NCBI GenBank assembly: GCA_964550935.1
Contig: CAZKBB010000005.1
Location: 1-64,000, forward strand
Reading direction: 5' to 3'
Length of the DNA: 64,000 nt
Source: JBCBSP01 sp964550935
GTDB taxonomy: Bacteria > Pseudomonadota > Alphaproteobacteria > Caulobacterales > Maricaulaceae
Within the stretch, counting starts at the first letter, position 1, and every line of letters starts with the position of its first letter. Of this stretch, positions 42,223 through 50,392 are shown piece after piece. The translations under genes and the position numbers were made by a program. A model generated the notes under the pieces. The model was not told the origin of the DNA and made no database searches. It saw only the letters and a list, made by a program, of their open reading frames with translations.

Positions 42223-43068
42223 CTAAACCGCCACGGGGGCGGCGATGCGCGGGTGGGGGTCGTAGCCCTCGATTGTGATGTGCTCGTAGTCGAAGGCGAA
42301 GAGATCGGTCACGATCGGGTCGAGCCTCAGCGTCGGCAACGCGCGCGGCGCGCGCGAGAGCTGCTCGGCGACCTGCGCGCGGTGGTTCGAGTAGATATGC
42401 GCGTCTCCGAACGTGTGCACGAACTCGCCCGGCTCAAGGCCCGCGGCCTGCGCGACCATCGCCAAAAGCAGCGCATAGCTGGCGATATTGAACGGCACGC
42501 CGAGGAACATGTCGGCGGAGCGCTGATAGAGCTGCAGGTGCAGCCGCCCGCCGAGCACCTTGAACTGAAACAGGGTATGGCAGGGCGGCAGCGCCATTGA
42601 GGGCACGTCGTAAGGGTTCCAGGCCGACACCACGAGGCGGCGGCTGTCCGGATTGGCTTTGATCTGCTCAATGAGCTGGGCGAGCTGATCGATCTCGCGC
42701 CCGTCAGGGCCGGTCCAGGCCCGCCACTGCTTGCCGTAGACCGGACCGAGCTCGCCGTCTTCGTCCGCCCACTCGTCCCAGATCGTAACCCCGCGCTCTT
42801 GCAGCCAGCCGACATTCGTCAGCCCCTTCACGAACCAGAGCAGCTCCACCGCGACCGACTTGAAGTGCACCGTCTTGGTGGTCAGAAGCGGAAAGCCGTC
42901 GGCCATGTCATGGCGGATCTGACGGCCGAACACGCCGCGCGTCCCGACGCCTGTGCGGTCGCTCTGGTCCTCGCCGGTCTCCAGGATGTCGCGCAACAGA
43001 TCGAGATAGGCGCGCTCGATCGGCGCGCCTTGAGCGGGGCTGGCGACGGGGACGGGGGACGCGGACAT
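42223..43068 (-). CDS. thyA: Thymidylate synthase
   Basis: 281 aa. RTGVGTRGVFGRQIRHDM, nucleophile Cys163 in ALPPCHTLFQF, and QRSADMFLGVPFNIASYALL are the classic ThyA motifs. It makes dTMP from dUMP using methylenetetrahydrofolate. First gene of the thyA-folA-hflK-hflC-DUF2065-degP run. A leader of about 15 residues precedes the family core. Confidence 0.97.
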   Translation of the reverse strand: MSASPVPVASPAQGAPIERAYLDLLRDILETGEDQSDRTGVGTRGVFGRQIRHDMADGFPLLTTKTVHFKSVAVELLWFVKGLTNVGWLQERGVTIWDEWADEDGELGPVYGKQWRAWTGPDGREIDQLAQLIEQIKANPDSRRLVVSAWNPYDVPSMALPPCHTLFQFKVLGGRLHLQLYQRSADMFLGVPFNIASYALLLAMVAQAAGLEPGEFVHTFGDAHIYSNHRAQVAEQLSRAPRALPTLRLDPIVTDLFAFDYEHITIEGYDPHPRIAAPVAV

Positions 43069-43232
43069 CAGGCTCTCCGGCGGGATCGATGCGGGCCAAA
43101 CAGACCTTTGCGTGATTCGTGGCCCGGCGTGGCGCGAGCTTCAAGCCCTGCGCGCCGCGCCGCGTCGAAATCCGCTTGGCGCCGGAGCGATGCGGCGCCA
43201 TAGTGCCGCAACGTGAACAAAAGGAGAATATA

Positions 43233-43604
43233 ATGATCGGCTATGTGACGCTTGGAACCAACGATTTTGAGCGCGGGGTGAAGTTCTACGACGCCCTCGC
43301 TCAGCTTCTCGATACGCCGCGCATGATGGAGGGGGAGACCTTTGTGGCCTGGGGAACGATGGACGGCCCGGCCGGGATCGGGCTGATGAAGCCCTTCAAC
43401 GGCGAGCCGGCCACGGTGGGCAACGGCGTGATGGTCGCGCTGCAGGCGCGCGACGCCGATCACGTCAAGGCGATCTACGACACCGCGCTCGCCAACGGGG
43501 GAACCGACGAAGGCGCGCCCGGCCCGCGCGAAGGCGGCTTCTACGCCGGCTATTTCCGCGACCCCGACGGCAACAAGCTCAACGCCTTCTGCATGACCGG
43601 CTAA
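43233..43604 (+). CDS. VOC-family protein (glyoxalase/bleomycin-resistance fold)
   Basis: 123 aa from ATG 43233 with AAGGAG 7 bases upstream. Two beta-alpha-beta-beta-beta repeats: MIGYVTLGTNDFERGVKFYD and GGFYAGYFRDPDGNKLNAF. Probably a metal-dependent small-molecule enzyme; substrate unknown. Stands alone, divergent from thyA and convergent with the DUF2459 gene. Confidence 0.88.
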   Translation: MIGYVTLGTNDFERGVKFYDALAQLLDTPRMMEGETFVAWGTMDGPAGIGLMKPFNGEPATVGNGVMVALQARDADHVKAIYDTALANGGTDEGAPGPREGGFYAGYFRDPDGNKLNAFCMTG

Positions 43605-43608
43605 GGCG

Positions 43609-44265
43609 TCAGCCCTCGCATGATTGCGGCGCGGCGCGCTTCACCGCGCGCAGGAGCGAGCCGGGCAGGAGATGGCCGCCGGTCCAGCCGGTCTCGACCC
43701 CGGCCGCTTCGAGCTGGCGGGCGAGCCAGACATTGCAGGTCTGGAACAGGTGATAGCGCGGCGCGGCGGCCAGAAAGGCCGAGCCGCGCGGGTCGAGCCC
43801 CTCGCCCTGCACGCGCACGCGGCCGGCCGCGCTGAGCGCGAGATCCTGCTCGATCGCGTCGGCGAGCGCGCGGGCCTTGTCCGGCGCCAGCGCCAGGCCC
43901 ATCTCGTCGCCGGCGTAGGCCAAGCGCGGATCGCGATCGAACCAGGCCGCATGCAGCACCGAACGCGTCGGCCAGAGCACCGCGCCCGCCCCGTTCAGCG
44001 GGCCGAGCCCGCGATACGCGCGCGCATCGCCCCAGCCGATGGCGAACCAGTCCGCGTCCGGGCGCCAGCGCCTCAGGGGACCCTCGGCGTTGAACGCCTC
44101 GGCGGGGAGGTAGAGATTGGCGTGCCAGCCCGTCGCGCCGAGCCCGGCCTGCACGCACGGCCCCTCGCGCAGGCCCGGCGCCGGCGCGCCCGCACAAGCG
44201 GCGAGCAACGCGAAGACAAGCCCGGCGCAGCAAGCGCGCGCCGCCTCGATCCGTCCTCGCCGCAT
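43609..44265 (-). CDS. DUF2459-family lipoprotein
   Basis: 218 aa. Signal peptide with lipobox LLAACAG. The mature part has TGWHANLYLPAEAF, FAIGWGDARAYRG, RYHLFQTCNVWLARQLEAAG and GGHLLPGSLL, as in DUF2459 (TIGR02117-type) proteins, which have conserved His and Cys residues but no established function. ATG 44265 (AAGG upstream) is preferred; ATG 44280 is possible. A much longer in-frame reading runs into the tmRNA gene on the other strand and is not credible. Confidence 0.8.
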   Translation of the reverse strand: MRRGRIEAARACCAGLVFALLAACAGAPAPGLREGPCVQAGLGATGWHANLYLPAEAFNAEGPLRRWRPDADWFAIGWGDARAYRGLGPLNGAGAVLWPTRSVLHAAWFDRDPRLAYAGDEMGLALAPDKARALADAIEQDLALSAAGRVRVQGEGLDPRGSAFLAAAPRYHLFQTCNVWLARQLEAAGVETGWTGGHLLPGSLLRAVKRAAPQSCEG

Positions 44266-44309
44266 GCGCACACCTTTCATCAACCCGCTTGACCCGTTAT
44301 ATTGAAGGT

Positions 44310-44646
44310 GTCCGTTTAGCGGCGGACTATGGCGATAAACGCGCGTGTAATAACCAGACCGGACCCGGGTGCGATTCCCGGCGGCTCCACCAACTCTCTT
44401 CTCCGTTCGTTGGACGGACAAGCGCTCGGGGCCGATCAGGATCGACGGATGGCTAAAGACGTTGCTTTCGCCCGACTGGGCTCCGTCAAAAGCCCGTTCA
44501 AAGTAGTTGCCAACGACAACTATGCTGAAGAGGTCGCTCTCGCCGCGTAAGCGGTGCGAGCATCTCGCTCTTAAGTCCTGACCTCTAGCATGGTCAGGCG
44601 GGGTTCGGGGGCGCCTGGCAACAGAAGCCCCCACTTATTCCCCCCT
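44310..44646 (+). ncRNA. ssrA: Two-piece (circularly permuted) tmRNA, alphaproteobacterial type
   Basis: The acceptor piece comes first (about 44310-44392) and ends in a T arm (CCGGG TGCGATT CCCGG) and acceptor strand CGGCTCC-ACCA. A 35-nt spacer (44393-44427) would be removed. The coding piece then starts GGGGCCG (44428-44434), which pairs with CGGCTCC including the G3-U70 pair that specifies alanine. The tag frame 44509-44550 encodes ANDNYAEEVALAA, close to the Caulobacter tag. A pseudoknot-like element follows (GGGGGC 44607-44612 with GCCCCC 44627-44632; flanking G and C runs). tmRNA frees stalled ribosomes and tags products for ClpXP; sspB lies 2.8 kb away. Outer ends are approximate; no clean promoter seen. 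Confidence 0.95.
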
Positions 44647-44938
44647 TTGGCCCTGTTTTACGTGACGGGACGCAAAGGCGACCGCGTAATTCGATGTGAC
44701 CGGCGGCCCGACCGGGTTCGCCCGCCCCGCCTTCTCCGGCTAAGGCGATGTCTGCGTGATCAACGAGAGCGGCGCCCCCCCCAAACGGTACCCGGCTCCG
44801 TAAGCGCTTCACTCTGATCGAATTTTCGTGTCAGCGAAGGAACACGGCTCTCCGGCGGGTCGTTGTGGTGCAGGCGCCGCGGCGGGGTTCAGCTCGTCGA
44901 CGGCGCCCAAGCAGCCCCAACGACGGAGCGACGTCGCC
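44647..44938. other. Intergenic region between tmRNA and rhodopsin
   Basis: No credible gene. The rhodopsin frame stays open back to 44828, but codons upstream of 44939 give a Gly/Ala/Ser-rich stretch unlike a rhodopsin N-terminus. The segment probably contains the rhodopsin promoter and 5' leader. No clear -35/-10 pair or regulator dyad was identified. Confidence 0.5.
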
Positions 44939-45805
44939 ATGATCAACTATGAGAACTTCTTCGCCTTCGACTACTGGCAGTACGAGGTCATACGCCACGT
45001 CTTCGGCCTGACGGTGGCGGTGTTCGCCGCCTCGCTGGTCTATTTCGCGATGACCGCGAAAAGCGTGCTGCCGCGCTTCCGCGCCACCTCCGCGATCTCC
45101 GCGGTGGTCATGGTCTCGGCCGCGATCGAGATCTTCACCCTCTGGCTTTTGTGGAACCAGGCCTACGCCTATGACGCGGCGTCGAACACGTTCGCGACCG
45201 TACAGGGCGAGGTGTTCTCCAACGGCTATCGCTACGCCAACTGGCTGATCGACGTGCCGATGCTGCTCACCCAGTTCCTGGTGGTGCTCGGCTTCACCGG
45301 CGCGGCCTTCTTCAAGCGCTGGTGGAAGCTGACCCTCGCCGGCGCTCTGATGATCGTCACCGGCTATGTCGGCCAGTACTACGAGCCGCAGGTCGCCGGG
45401 TTCGCGGACGGTTCGGGCTCAGGCTTCTGGATCTGGGGGATCCTCTCCTGGCTGATCTTCTTCTACCTGCTGTTCGCTGCGAACAGCGCGTTTAAGGACG
45501 GCGTCGGGAATCTGGACGCCTCGGTCCAGCCGAAGATGAAGCTCGCCTGGAGGATCCTGTTCTATTCCTGGTGGCTTTACGGCTTCGCCTATCTCGTCCC
45601 CGGCATCCCGGTGATCAACGAGGACCCGAACTTCGTGGTCGTGCGTCAGATCATCTACACCGTGGCCGACATCGTCTCGAAGACGGTCTTCGGCGTGGTG
45701 CTGACGATGGTCGCCGCCAAGCAGAGCGCGGTGGAGGATCCGCGTTACGCCGACGGCGAGCCGGAAGGCGCGATGGATCAGAGCAAAGGCGCGCCCACCG
45801 CCTGA
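44939..45805 (+). CDS. NDQ-type microbial rhodopsin, probable light-driven sodium pump
   Basis: 288 aa, seven membrane helices. Helix C reads RYANWLIDVPMLLTQ, placing Asn101, Asp105 and Gln112 at the bacteriorhodopsin Asp85/Thr89/Asp96 positions: the NDQ triad of KR2-type sodium pumps (KR2 Asn112, Asp116, Gln123). Arg98 precedes it. Helix G has Asp244-Ile-Val-Ser247-Lys248, with Lys248 the retinal Schiff-base lysine, matching KR2 Asp251-Ser254-Lys255. ATG 44939 (CGGAG about 10 bases upstream) gives a KR2-like N-terminus with YENF. It would pump Na+ out in light (H+ when Na+ is scarce), in the inner membrane. No carotene dioxygenase or crt genes nearby. Family certain; ion inferred from motif. 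Confidence 0.95.
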   Translation: MINYENFFAFDYWQYEVIRHVFGLTVAVFAASLVYFAMTAKSVLPRFRATSAISAVVMVSAAIEIFTLWLLWNQAYAYDAASNTFATVQGEVFSNGYRYANWLIDVPMLLTQFLVVLGFTGAAFFKRWWKLTLAGALMIVTGYVGQYYEPQVAGFADGSGSGFWIWGILSWLIFFYLLFAANSAFKDGVGNLDASVQPKMKLAWRILFYSWWLYGFAYLVPGIPVINEDPNFVVVRQIIYTVADIVSKTVFGVVLTMVAAKQSAVEDPRYADGEPEGAMDQSKGAPTA

Positions 45806-45862
45806 TCCGGGTCGCCTGATCCAGACTGCGTAAAGGCCGCTGAACCGCCCTACACCGAAGAG

Positions 45863-45895
45863 CGCCGCCGGAGCCCCCGCTCCGGCGGCGTTTTT
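45863..45895 (+). terminator. Strong rho-independent terminator after rhodopsin
   Basis: A perfect 12-bp stem (CGCCGCCGGAGC at 45863-45874, GCTCCGGCGGCG at 45879-45890) with CCCC loop is followed by TTTTT. It sits 58 bases past the rhodopsin stop and touches the stop of the convergent P450, so it insulates the two transcripts. One of few textbook terminators in the window, consistent with a strongly expressed, single-gene rhodopsin transcript. Confidence 0.9.
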
Positions 45896-47280
45896 CATGG
45901 CGCGTGCTCGATCCGCAGCGGCAGGCCGCCGCGCGGGCGGACCGTGACCTGCATCAGCGGCTCGACCTCGTGACCGTCGACGGGGCTGAGCGACACCGCG
46001 TCGAGCGCGCGCGCGAGCATCAAGCTCGCCTCGGTGAGCGCGAAGTGCGCGCCGATGCAGGTGCGCGGCCCGCCCCCGAACGGTGCATGCATGAAGGGGT
46101 CGCGCGGGCGGCGCTCAGGCGAGAAGCGATCAGGATCGAACCGCCCGGGCGCGTCCCACAGCGTTTCGTGGCGATGCAGGCAGTAGAACACCAGGAGCGC
46201 GCGCTCGCCGCGCCGGACCTTGCGGCCCGCGATCTCGGTGTCGCGCACCGCGCGCCGGCCGAGCGCCGGGGCGGGCGGATAGAGCCGCATCGCCTCCTCC
46301 AGCACCTGGCGGATGAAGCCGAGCGCGCCGGGCTGAAGCGCGCCCTCGCCCGCCTCGGCGATCGCCGCGCGGGCCTCGGCGCGCGCGCGCCTCTGGGCCG
46401 TCGCATCATTGGCCAGGAGATAGAGCGCCCAGGTCAGCGCGATCGCGGTCGTCTCATGGCCCGCCGCGATCAGGGTGATCAGCGTGTCGCGCACGTCTTC
46501 GTCCGACAAGGCCGCCTCGCCCTCGCTCTTCAACAACAGCCCCATGAGGTCGGAGCCGGGATCGGCGCGCTCGCGCCGGCGGCGGATCTGAGCCTGCGCG
46601 CAGCGCCGGAACACCGCACGCGCCCGGCGCGCCGCGCGGCTCATGGGCCGCGGGACCCATTCAGGAAACGGCGCCAGATCGACCAGGCGCACCACCCCGA
46701 TCTCGCCGAGCAGGGTCTCCAGCGCCTGGCGCATCTGCGCGCGCTCCACCTCGCGGGCCTCGGAGAACAGGGCGTGCTCGATCACCTGAAAGGCCGCGTC
46801 GTTGAGCGCGCCCTCCACGTCGACCACCCCGGGCGCGCTTGCGGCGAGCCGCCCGGCGAGGTCCCGCGCGCAGGCGTCCATCATCGGCGCGAACGCCTCG
46901 ATGCGCTTGCGCATGAAGGCCGGCTGCAGGCGCAGGCGCTGGGAGCGCCAGCGCGCGCCGTGCGCGGTGAACACCGCATCGCCCAGAACGGGGCGCAGCG
47001 TGCGCAGGATCAGCGGCGACTTGCGCCAGGCCTCGGGATCGTCGCGCAGCACCGCGGCGATTTCATCGGGACCGGAGAGGCGATGGACCACCGCGCCCAT
47101 CGATTCGCTTTTCTGATAGGTCTCGGTCAACAAGGACCGCGGCAGCGCGGAGAGCGGGTTCTCCTTCAGCCGCCGCGCGGTTTCGGTCAGGCCCGGCGCG
47201 CGCTCGGCGAGGCGGACTTCAGCGGGGCGGAAGGTCGCGCGCATGCGCTCACTCGCCGCTCGGGGCGCAGTTTCCCCCAT
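45895..47280 (-). CDS. Cytochrome P450
   Basis: 461 aa from ATG 47280 (longer upstream frame rejected). I-helix oxygen motif AAGHETTA, ExxR in LEEAMRLYPPAP, PERF-like FDPDRFSPERRP, haem loop FGGGPRTCIGA with ligand Cys408. No membrane anchor, so a soluble bacterial P450 needing separate redox partners, which are not nearby. The group with HETTAIALTW and long-chain or terpenoid/carotenoid substrates includes CYP110- and CYP175-like enzymes; carotenoid oxidation would fit the neighbouring rhodopsin but is speculation. Confidence 0.93.
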   Translation of the reverse strand: MGETAPRAASERMRATFRPAEVRLAERAPGLTETARRLKENPLSALPRSLLTETYQKSESMGAVVHRLSGPDEIAAVLRDDPEAWRKSPLILRTLRPVLGDAVFTAHGARWRSQRLRLQPAFMRKRIEAFAPMMDACARDLAGRLAASAPGVVDVEGALNDAAFQVIEHALFSEAREVERAQMRQALETLLGEIGVVRLVDLAPFPEWVPRPMSRAARRARAVFRRCAQAQIRRRRERADPGSDLMGLLLKSEGEAALSDEDVRDTLITLIAAGHETTAIALTWALYLLANDATAQRRARAEARAAIAEAGEGALQPGALGFIRQVLEEAMRLYPPAPALGRRAVRDTEIAGRKVRRGERALLVFYCLHRHETLWDAPGRFDPDRFSPERRPRDPFMHAPFGGGPRTCIGAHFALTEASLMLARALDAVSLSPVDGHEVEPLMQVTVRPRGGLPLRIEHAP

Positions 47281-47440
47281 GCATTCAACCCCTTCGCCCC
47301 TGTCTGGCGATATCAGCCCGCATTCATCCCACCCGCAACTTAACCGCGACCGCATGCAGACGAAACAGCATGGTGAATTGACGCGCCTTACGGCTCGACT
47401 ACGCTCGCCCCTTGGACTTTCCGTGGGGAGGCGCGACGGC

Positions 47441-47953
47441 GTGGCCAAGGATCTGATGCGCTATGACAAGCTCGCGCAGAGCGCGCTGCGCACGGTCGTG
47501 CGCCAGGCGATCGAGCGCGCGGCCGGCGCGCAGGGGCTTCCCGGCGCGCATCATTTCTACATCACGTTCAAGACCCGCGACCCCGGCTGCGACGTGGATG
47601 ACGGGCTCGTGGCGGCCTATCCCGACGAGATGACCATCGTCCTGGAGCATCAATTCTGGGACCTCGCCGCGGAGGCGGACTTCTTCGAGGTGACGCTGAA
47701 ATTCGGCGGCGTCCCGAAGTATCTCAAGGTCCCCTACTCCGCCGTGACGCGCTTCCACGATCCGTCCGTCGGCTTTCATCTCCAATTCGACTACGAGACC
47801 CCGCCGGGCGGGCGCAAGCCTGCGCCCAAGCCCGCGCCCGACGCGCCCGTTGGCGAGAGCGCGGGCGATCCCGAAGCCGCCGGCGAGACCGGCGGCGAGG
47901 GCGAAGAAGGCACGGTGGTGAGCCTGGACGCCTTCCGCAAGAAGGACGGATGA
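47441..47953 (+). CDS. sspB: ClpXP adaptor SspB (alphaproteobacterial type)
   Basis: 170 aa from GTG 47441 with GGGGAGG 9 bases upstream. LMRYDKLAQSALRTVVRQAI, GAHHFYITFKTRDPG, YPDEMTIVLEHQFWDL, GGVPKYLKVPYSAVTRFHDPSVGFHLQF match alphaproteobacterial SspB. A disordered linker leads to a C-terminal ClpX-binding tail (VVSLDAFRKKDG). It tethers ssrA-tagged proteins to ClpXP. The tmRNA that encodes the tag is 2.8 kb upstream. Coupled by ATGA to the thioesterase gene. Confidence 0.93.
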   Translation: MAKDLMRYDKLAQSALRTVVRQAIERAAGAQGLPGAHHFYITFKTRDPGCDVDDGLVAAYPDEMTIVLEHQFWDLAAEADFFEVTLKFGGVPKYLKVPYSAVTRFHDPSVGFHLQFDYETPPGGRKPAPKPAPDAPVGESAGDPEAAGETGGEGEEGTVVSLDAFRKKDG

Positions 47954-48393
47954 GCCAGGGCTTCAGCGACGCGGAGATCACGGCGCTTCTCACCGAGGAC
48001 GCGCACATGCCCGCGTGCACGCGCCATCTGGGCTTTCAGATCGACGCGCTGGACTTCGAGGCGAACGCGCTGACCGCCCGCGCGAGCGTGCGGGAGGCCT
48101 TCCGCAACCCGAACGGTTCGGTCCAGGGCGGCATCGTCTCGGCCTTTCTGGACGAGGCGATGAGCGCGGCGCTGCTGCTGGCGGTGCGCTTCACAGCGGC
48201 GGTGCCCACGCTTGAGATGAAGACCAGCTTCCTGCGGCCGCTCATAAGCCAAGAGGTGCGTCTGGAGGCGAAGGTGGAGCGGATCGGGCGAACGTTCGGG
48301 TTTTCGGAGGGGCGCGCCTTCGACGCGGACGGGCGGCTGTGCGCCATCGCCACGGCCACCGCCGCGCTGAAGCACGGCGATCCGAACGCCTGA
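47950..48393 (+). CDS. PaaI-family hot-dog thioesterase
   Basis: 147 aa. Core NPNGSVQGGIVSAFLDEAMSAALLLA with the Asn/Gly...Asp catalytic region, and TLEMKTSFLRPL, as in PaaI/YbgC-like acyl-CoA thioesterases. It would hydrolyse a small acyl- or aryl-CoA; substrate unknown. Start overlaps the sspB stop by 4 bases. Confidence 0.88.
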   Translation: MSQGFSDAEITALLTEDAHMPACTRHLGFQIDALDFEANALTARASVREAFRNPNGSVQGGIVSAFLDEAMSAALLLAVRFTAAVPTLEMKTSFLRPLISQEVRLEAKVERIGRTFGFSEGRAFDADGRLCAIATATAALKHGDPNA

Positions 48394-48404
48394 GGCCGGC
48401 ACGC

Positions 48405-48740
48405 TCAAGCCGCCTGAGCGAGCGGGCGCGCGCGCACCTTCACCCGGGCCCGGTCTCCGTCGACCTTTTCCACGAACAAACGCTCGACCTGGCTGTCATC
48501 GTGGAACACGATGCCGGTCAGCGCGTCGAGCACGGCCTTGGCGACGTTGTCCACGTCGTGGCGCGGCGAGTCCGGCGTCTTCTCGATCGTGATCACGACC
48601 TCGAACGGGCCCCATTTGGGCCGCGTGCGCTTGAACTCGGTGCGGAAGAACTCCCCGATCAACCCCTTGAAGCGCCGGGTCTGGGAGGTCACCGCATCGA
48701 CGCGGAGATGGAGCGAACCGTTCATCGTGGCGGCCTGCAC
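48405..48740 (-). CDS. RusA-like Holliday junction endonuclease family protein
   Basis: 111 aa. The C-terminal half RHDVDNVAKAVLDALTGIVF followed by HDDSQV carries the RusA Asp residues (DxDN, DALTG, DDSQ). GTG 48740 is chosen because GGGAGAGG lies just upstream; ATG 48725 and ATG 48797 are alternatives. RusA resolves recombination junctions and is typically found on lambdoid prophages, but stand-alone chromosomal homologues of this size occur in alphaproteobacteria; no phage genes surround it. Confidence 0.75.
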   Translation of the reverse strand: MQAATMNGSLHLRVDAVTSQTRRFKGLIGEFFRTEFKRTRPKWGPFEVVITIEKTPDSPRHDVDNVAKAVLDALTGIVFHDDSQVERLFVEKVDGDRARVKVRARPLAQAA

Positions 48741-48892
48741 GCGGCCTCTCCCTGTCCAAGCGCTTCGGGCGATCTCGTCGTCGGCTTGATCAACCATGGC
48801 CGAGTGATAAACACCCCGATTCGAACCCGTCCATCATCGAACCGCGCGCGCGAACCCGCAAGCGCGGCGCGCCCTTGCGTCAGGAGCCAGCC

Positions 48893-50284
48893 ATGTCCGC
48901 CATCCGCACCGAGACCGATTCCCTGGGCCCGATGGAGGTCCCCGCCGACAAGCTGTGGGGCGCCCAGACCGCGCGGTCGCTGGAGAACTTCAAGATCGGC
49001 GGACAGACCCAGCCGAAGCCGCTGATCCGCGCGCTGGGCATCGTCAAGCACTGCGCGGCGAGGGCCAATCTCGCGCTGGACAATATCGAGCCGGAGCTCG
49101 GTGATGCGATCGCGGCGGCCGCGCTCGAGGTCGCCGAGGGCGCGCTCGACGATCACTTCCCTCTGGTGGTCTGGCAGACCGGGTCGGGCACTCAGTCGAA
49201 CATGAACGCCAACGAGGTGATCGCGAACCGCGCGATCCAGATGCTCGGCGGGGAGGTCGGCTCGAAGGATCCGGTCCACCCCAACGACCACGTGAACCGG
49301 TCGCAATCCTCCAACGACACCTTCCCCACCGCGATGCACATCGCCGCGGCCGAGGAGGCGACCCATCGCCTCCTTCCGGCGCTGAAGAGGCTGCGCGACG
49401 CGCTGATGGAGAAGGTCGAGGCGTTCGACGGCGTCATCAAGATCGGGCGCACCCACATGATGGACGCCACCCCGCTCACCCTCGGTCAGGAGTTCTCCGC
49501 CTACGCGGCCATGGTCGACAACGCGATCCGGCGCGTGGAGACCGCCCTGCCCCAGCTTCTCGAGCTCGCCCAAGGCGGCACGGCCGTGGGCACCGGGCTC
49601 AACGCCAAGCCGGGCTTCGCTGAGGGCTTCGCCGAGGCCGTCGCCAAATTTACCGGGCTCGACTTCGTCACGGCGCCGAACAAGTTCGAGGCGCTCTCCA
49701 CCAAGGACGCCATGGTGGAGATGCACGGCGCACTGAACTCTGCGGCCGTCTCCCTGTTCAAGATCGCCAACGATATCCGCCTTCTGGGCTCGGGCCCGCG
49801 CTGCGGGATCGGCGAGCTCGCCCTGCCGGCCAACGAGCCCGGCTCCTCGATCATGCCGGGCAAGGTGAACCCGACCCAGGCCGAGGCCATGACCATGGTT
49901 TGCGCCCAGGTCATGGGCAATAACGCCGGGGTCAGCTTCGCGGGCAGCCAGGGCCACTTTCAGCTGAACGTGTTCAAGCCGATGATCGCCTGGAACGTGC
50001 TCACCTCCACGGGCCTGCTCGCCGACGCCTGCGTCAGCTTCACCGAGAAGTGCGTGGTCGGGATCGAGGCGAACGAGGCGCGCATTGCGGAGCTTCTTGA
50101 GAAGTCGCTGATGCTTGTGACCGCCCTGGCGCCGGAGATCGGTTACGACAACGCCGCAAAAGTCGCCAAGACCGCGCACGAGAACGGCACGACGCTGCGC
50201 GAGGAGGCGGTGCGGCTCGGCTTCGTGGATGAGGCGCGCTTCGACCAGGTGGTGCGGCCCGAGCAGATGATCGGTCCGCGCTGA
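48893..50284 (+). CDS. fumC: Fumarate hydratase class II
   Basis: 463 aa. WGAQTARSLENF, TGSGTQSNMNANEVIANRA, HVNRSQSSNDTFPTAMH, KIGRTHMMDATPLTLGQE and the signature GSSIMPGKVNPTQ (catalytic Ser loop) identify oxygen-stable FumC. It interconverts fumarate and malate in the TCA cycle, and would take up the fumarate from tyrosine breakdown. ATG 48893 follows CAGGAG. Confidence 0.97.
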   Translation: MSAIRTETDSLGPMEVPADKLWGAQTARSLENFKIGGQTQPKPLIRALGIVKHCAARANLALDNIEPELGDAIAAAALEVAEGALDDHFPLVVWQTGSGTQSNMNANEVIANRAIQMLGGEVGSKDPVHPNDHVNRSQSSNDTFPTAMHIAAAEEATHRLLPALKRLRDALMEKVEAFDGVIKIGRTHMMDATPLTLGQEFSAYAAMVDNAIRRVETALPQLLELAQGGTAVGTGLNAKPGFAEGFAEAVAKFTGLDFVTAPNKFEALSTKDAMVEMHGALNSAAVSLFKIANDIRLLGSGPRCGIGELALPANEPGSSIMPGKVNPTQAEAMTMVCAQVMGNNAGVSFAGSQGHFQLNVFKPMIAWNVLTSTGLLADACVSFTEKCVVGIEANEARIAELLEKSLMLVTALAPEIGYDNAAKVAKTAHENGTTLREEAVRLGFVDEARFDQVVRPEQMIGPR

Positions 50285-50392
50285 TCGGAACGCTGCAAAA
50301 TTGTCGCAGTTCGCGCCTGCAGCACTTGAAGCGGGCCGCGCGCGATCCAGTTCAGGTCACCACGCACCACACGCAAGACCTGATGGATCGTC

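Noticed and set aside
44329..44550. 73-aa open frame ending KVVANDNYAEEVALAA
   Set aside because: It is the tag-coding part of the tmRNA; only the last 13 codons are translated by trans-translation.
43609..44634. 341-aa reading of the DUF2459 gene
   Set aside because: Its first 120 codons run antisense through the tmRNA and precede a clear lipoprotein signal peptide.
44828..44938. N-terminal extension of the rhodopsin
   Set aside because: Gly/Ala/Ser-rich, no homology to rhodopsin N-termini; ATG 44939 has a ribosome site and a KR2-like start.
44939..45805. Proton-pump or chloride-pump reading of the rhodopsin
   Set aside because: Helix C lacks Asp at the proton-acceptor site (Asn101) and is not NTQ; the triad is NDQ.
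48405..48740. Prophage remnant based on RusA
   Set aside because: Flanking genes are ordinary chromosomal genes (thioesterase, fumC); composition is native.
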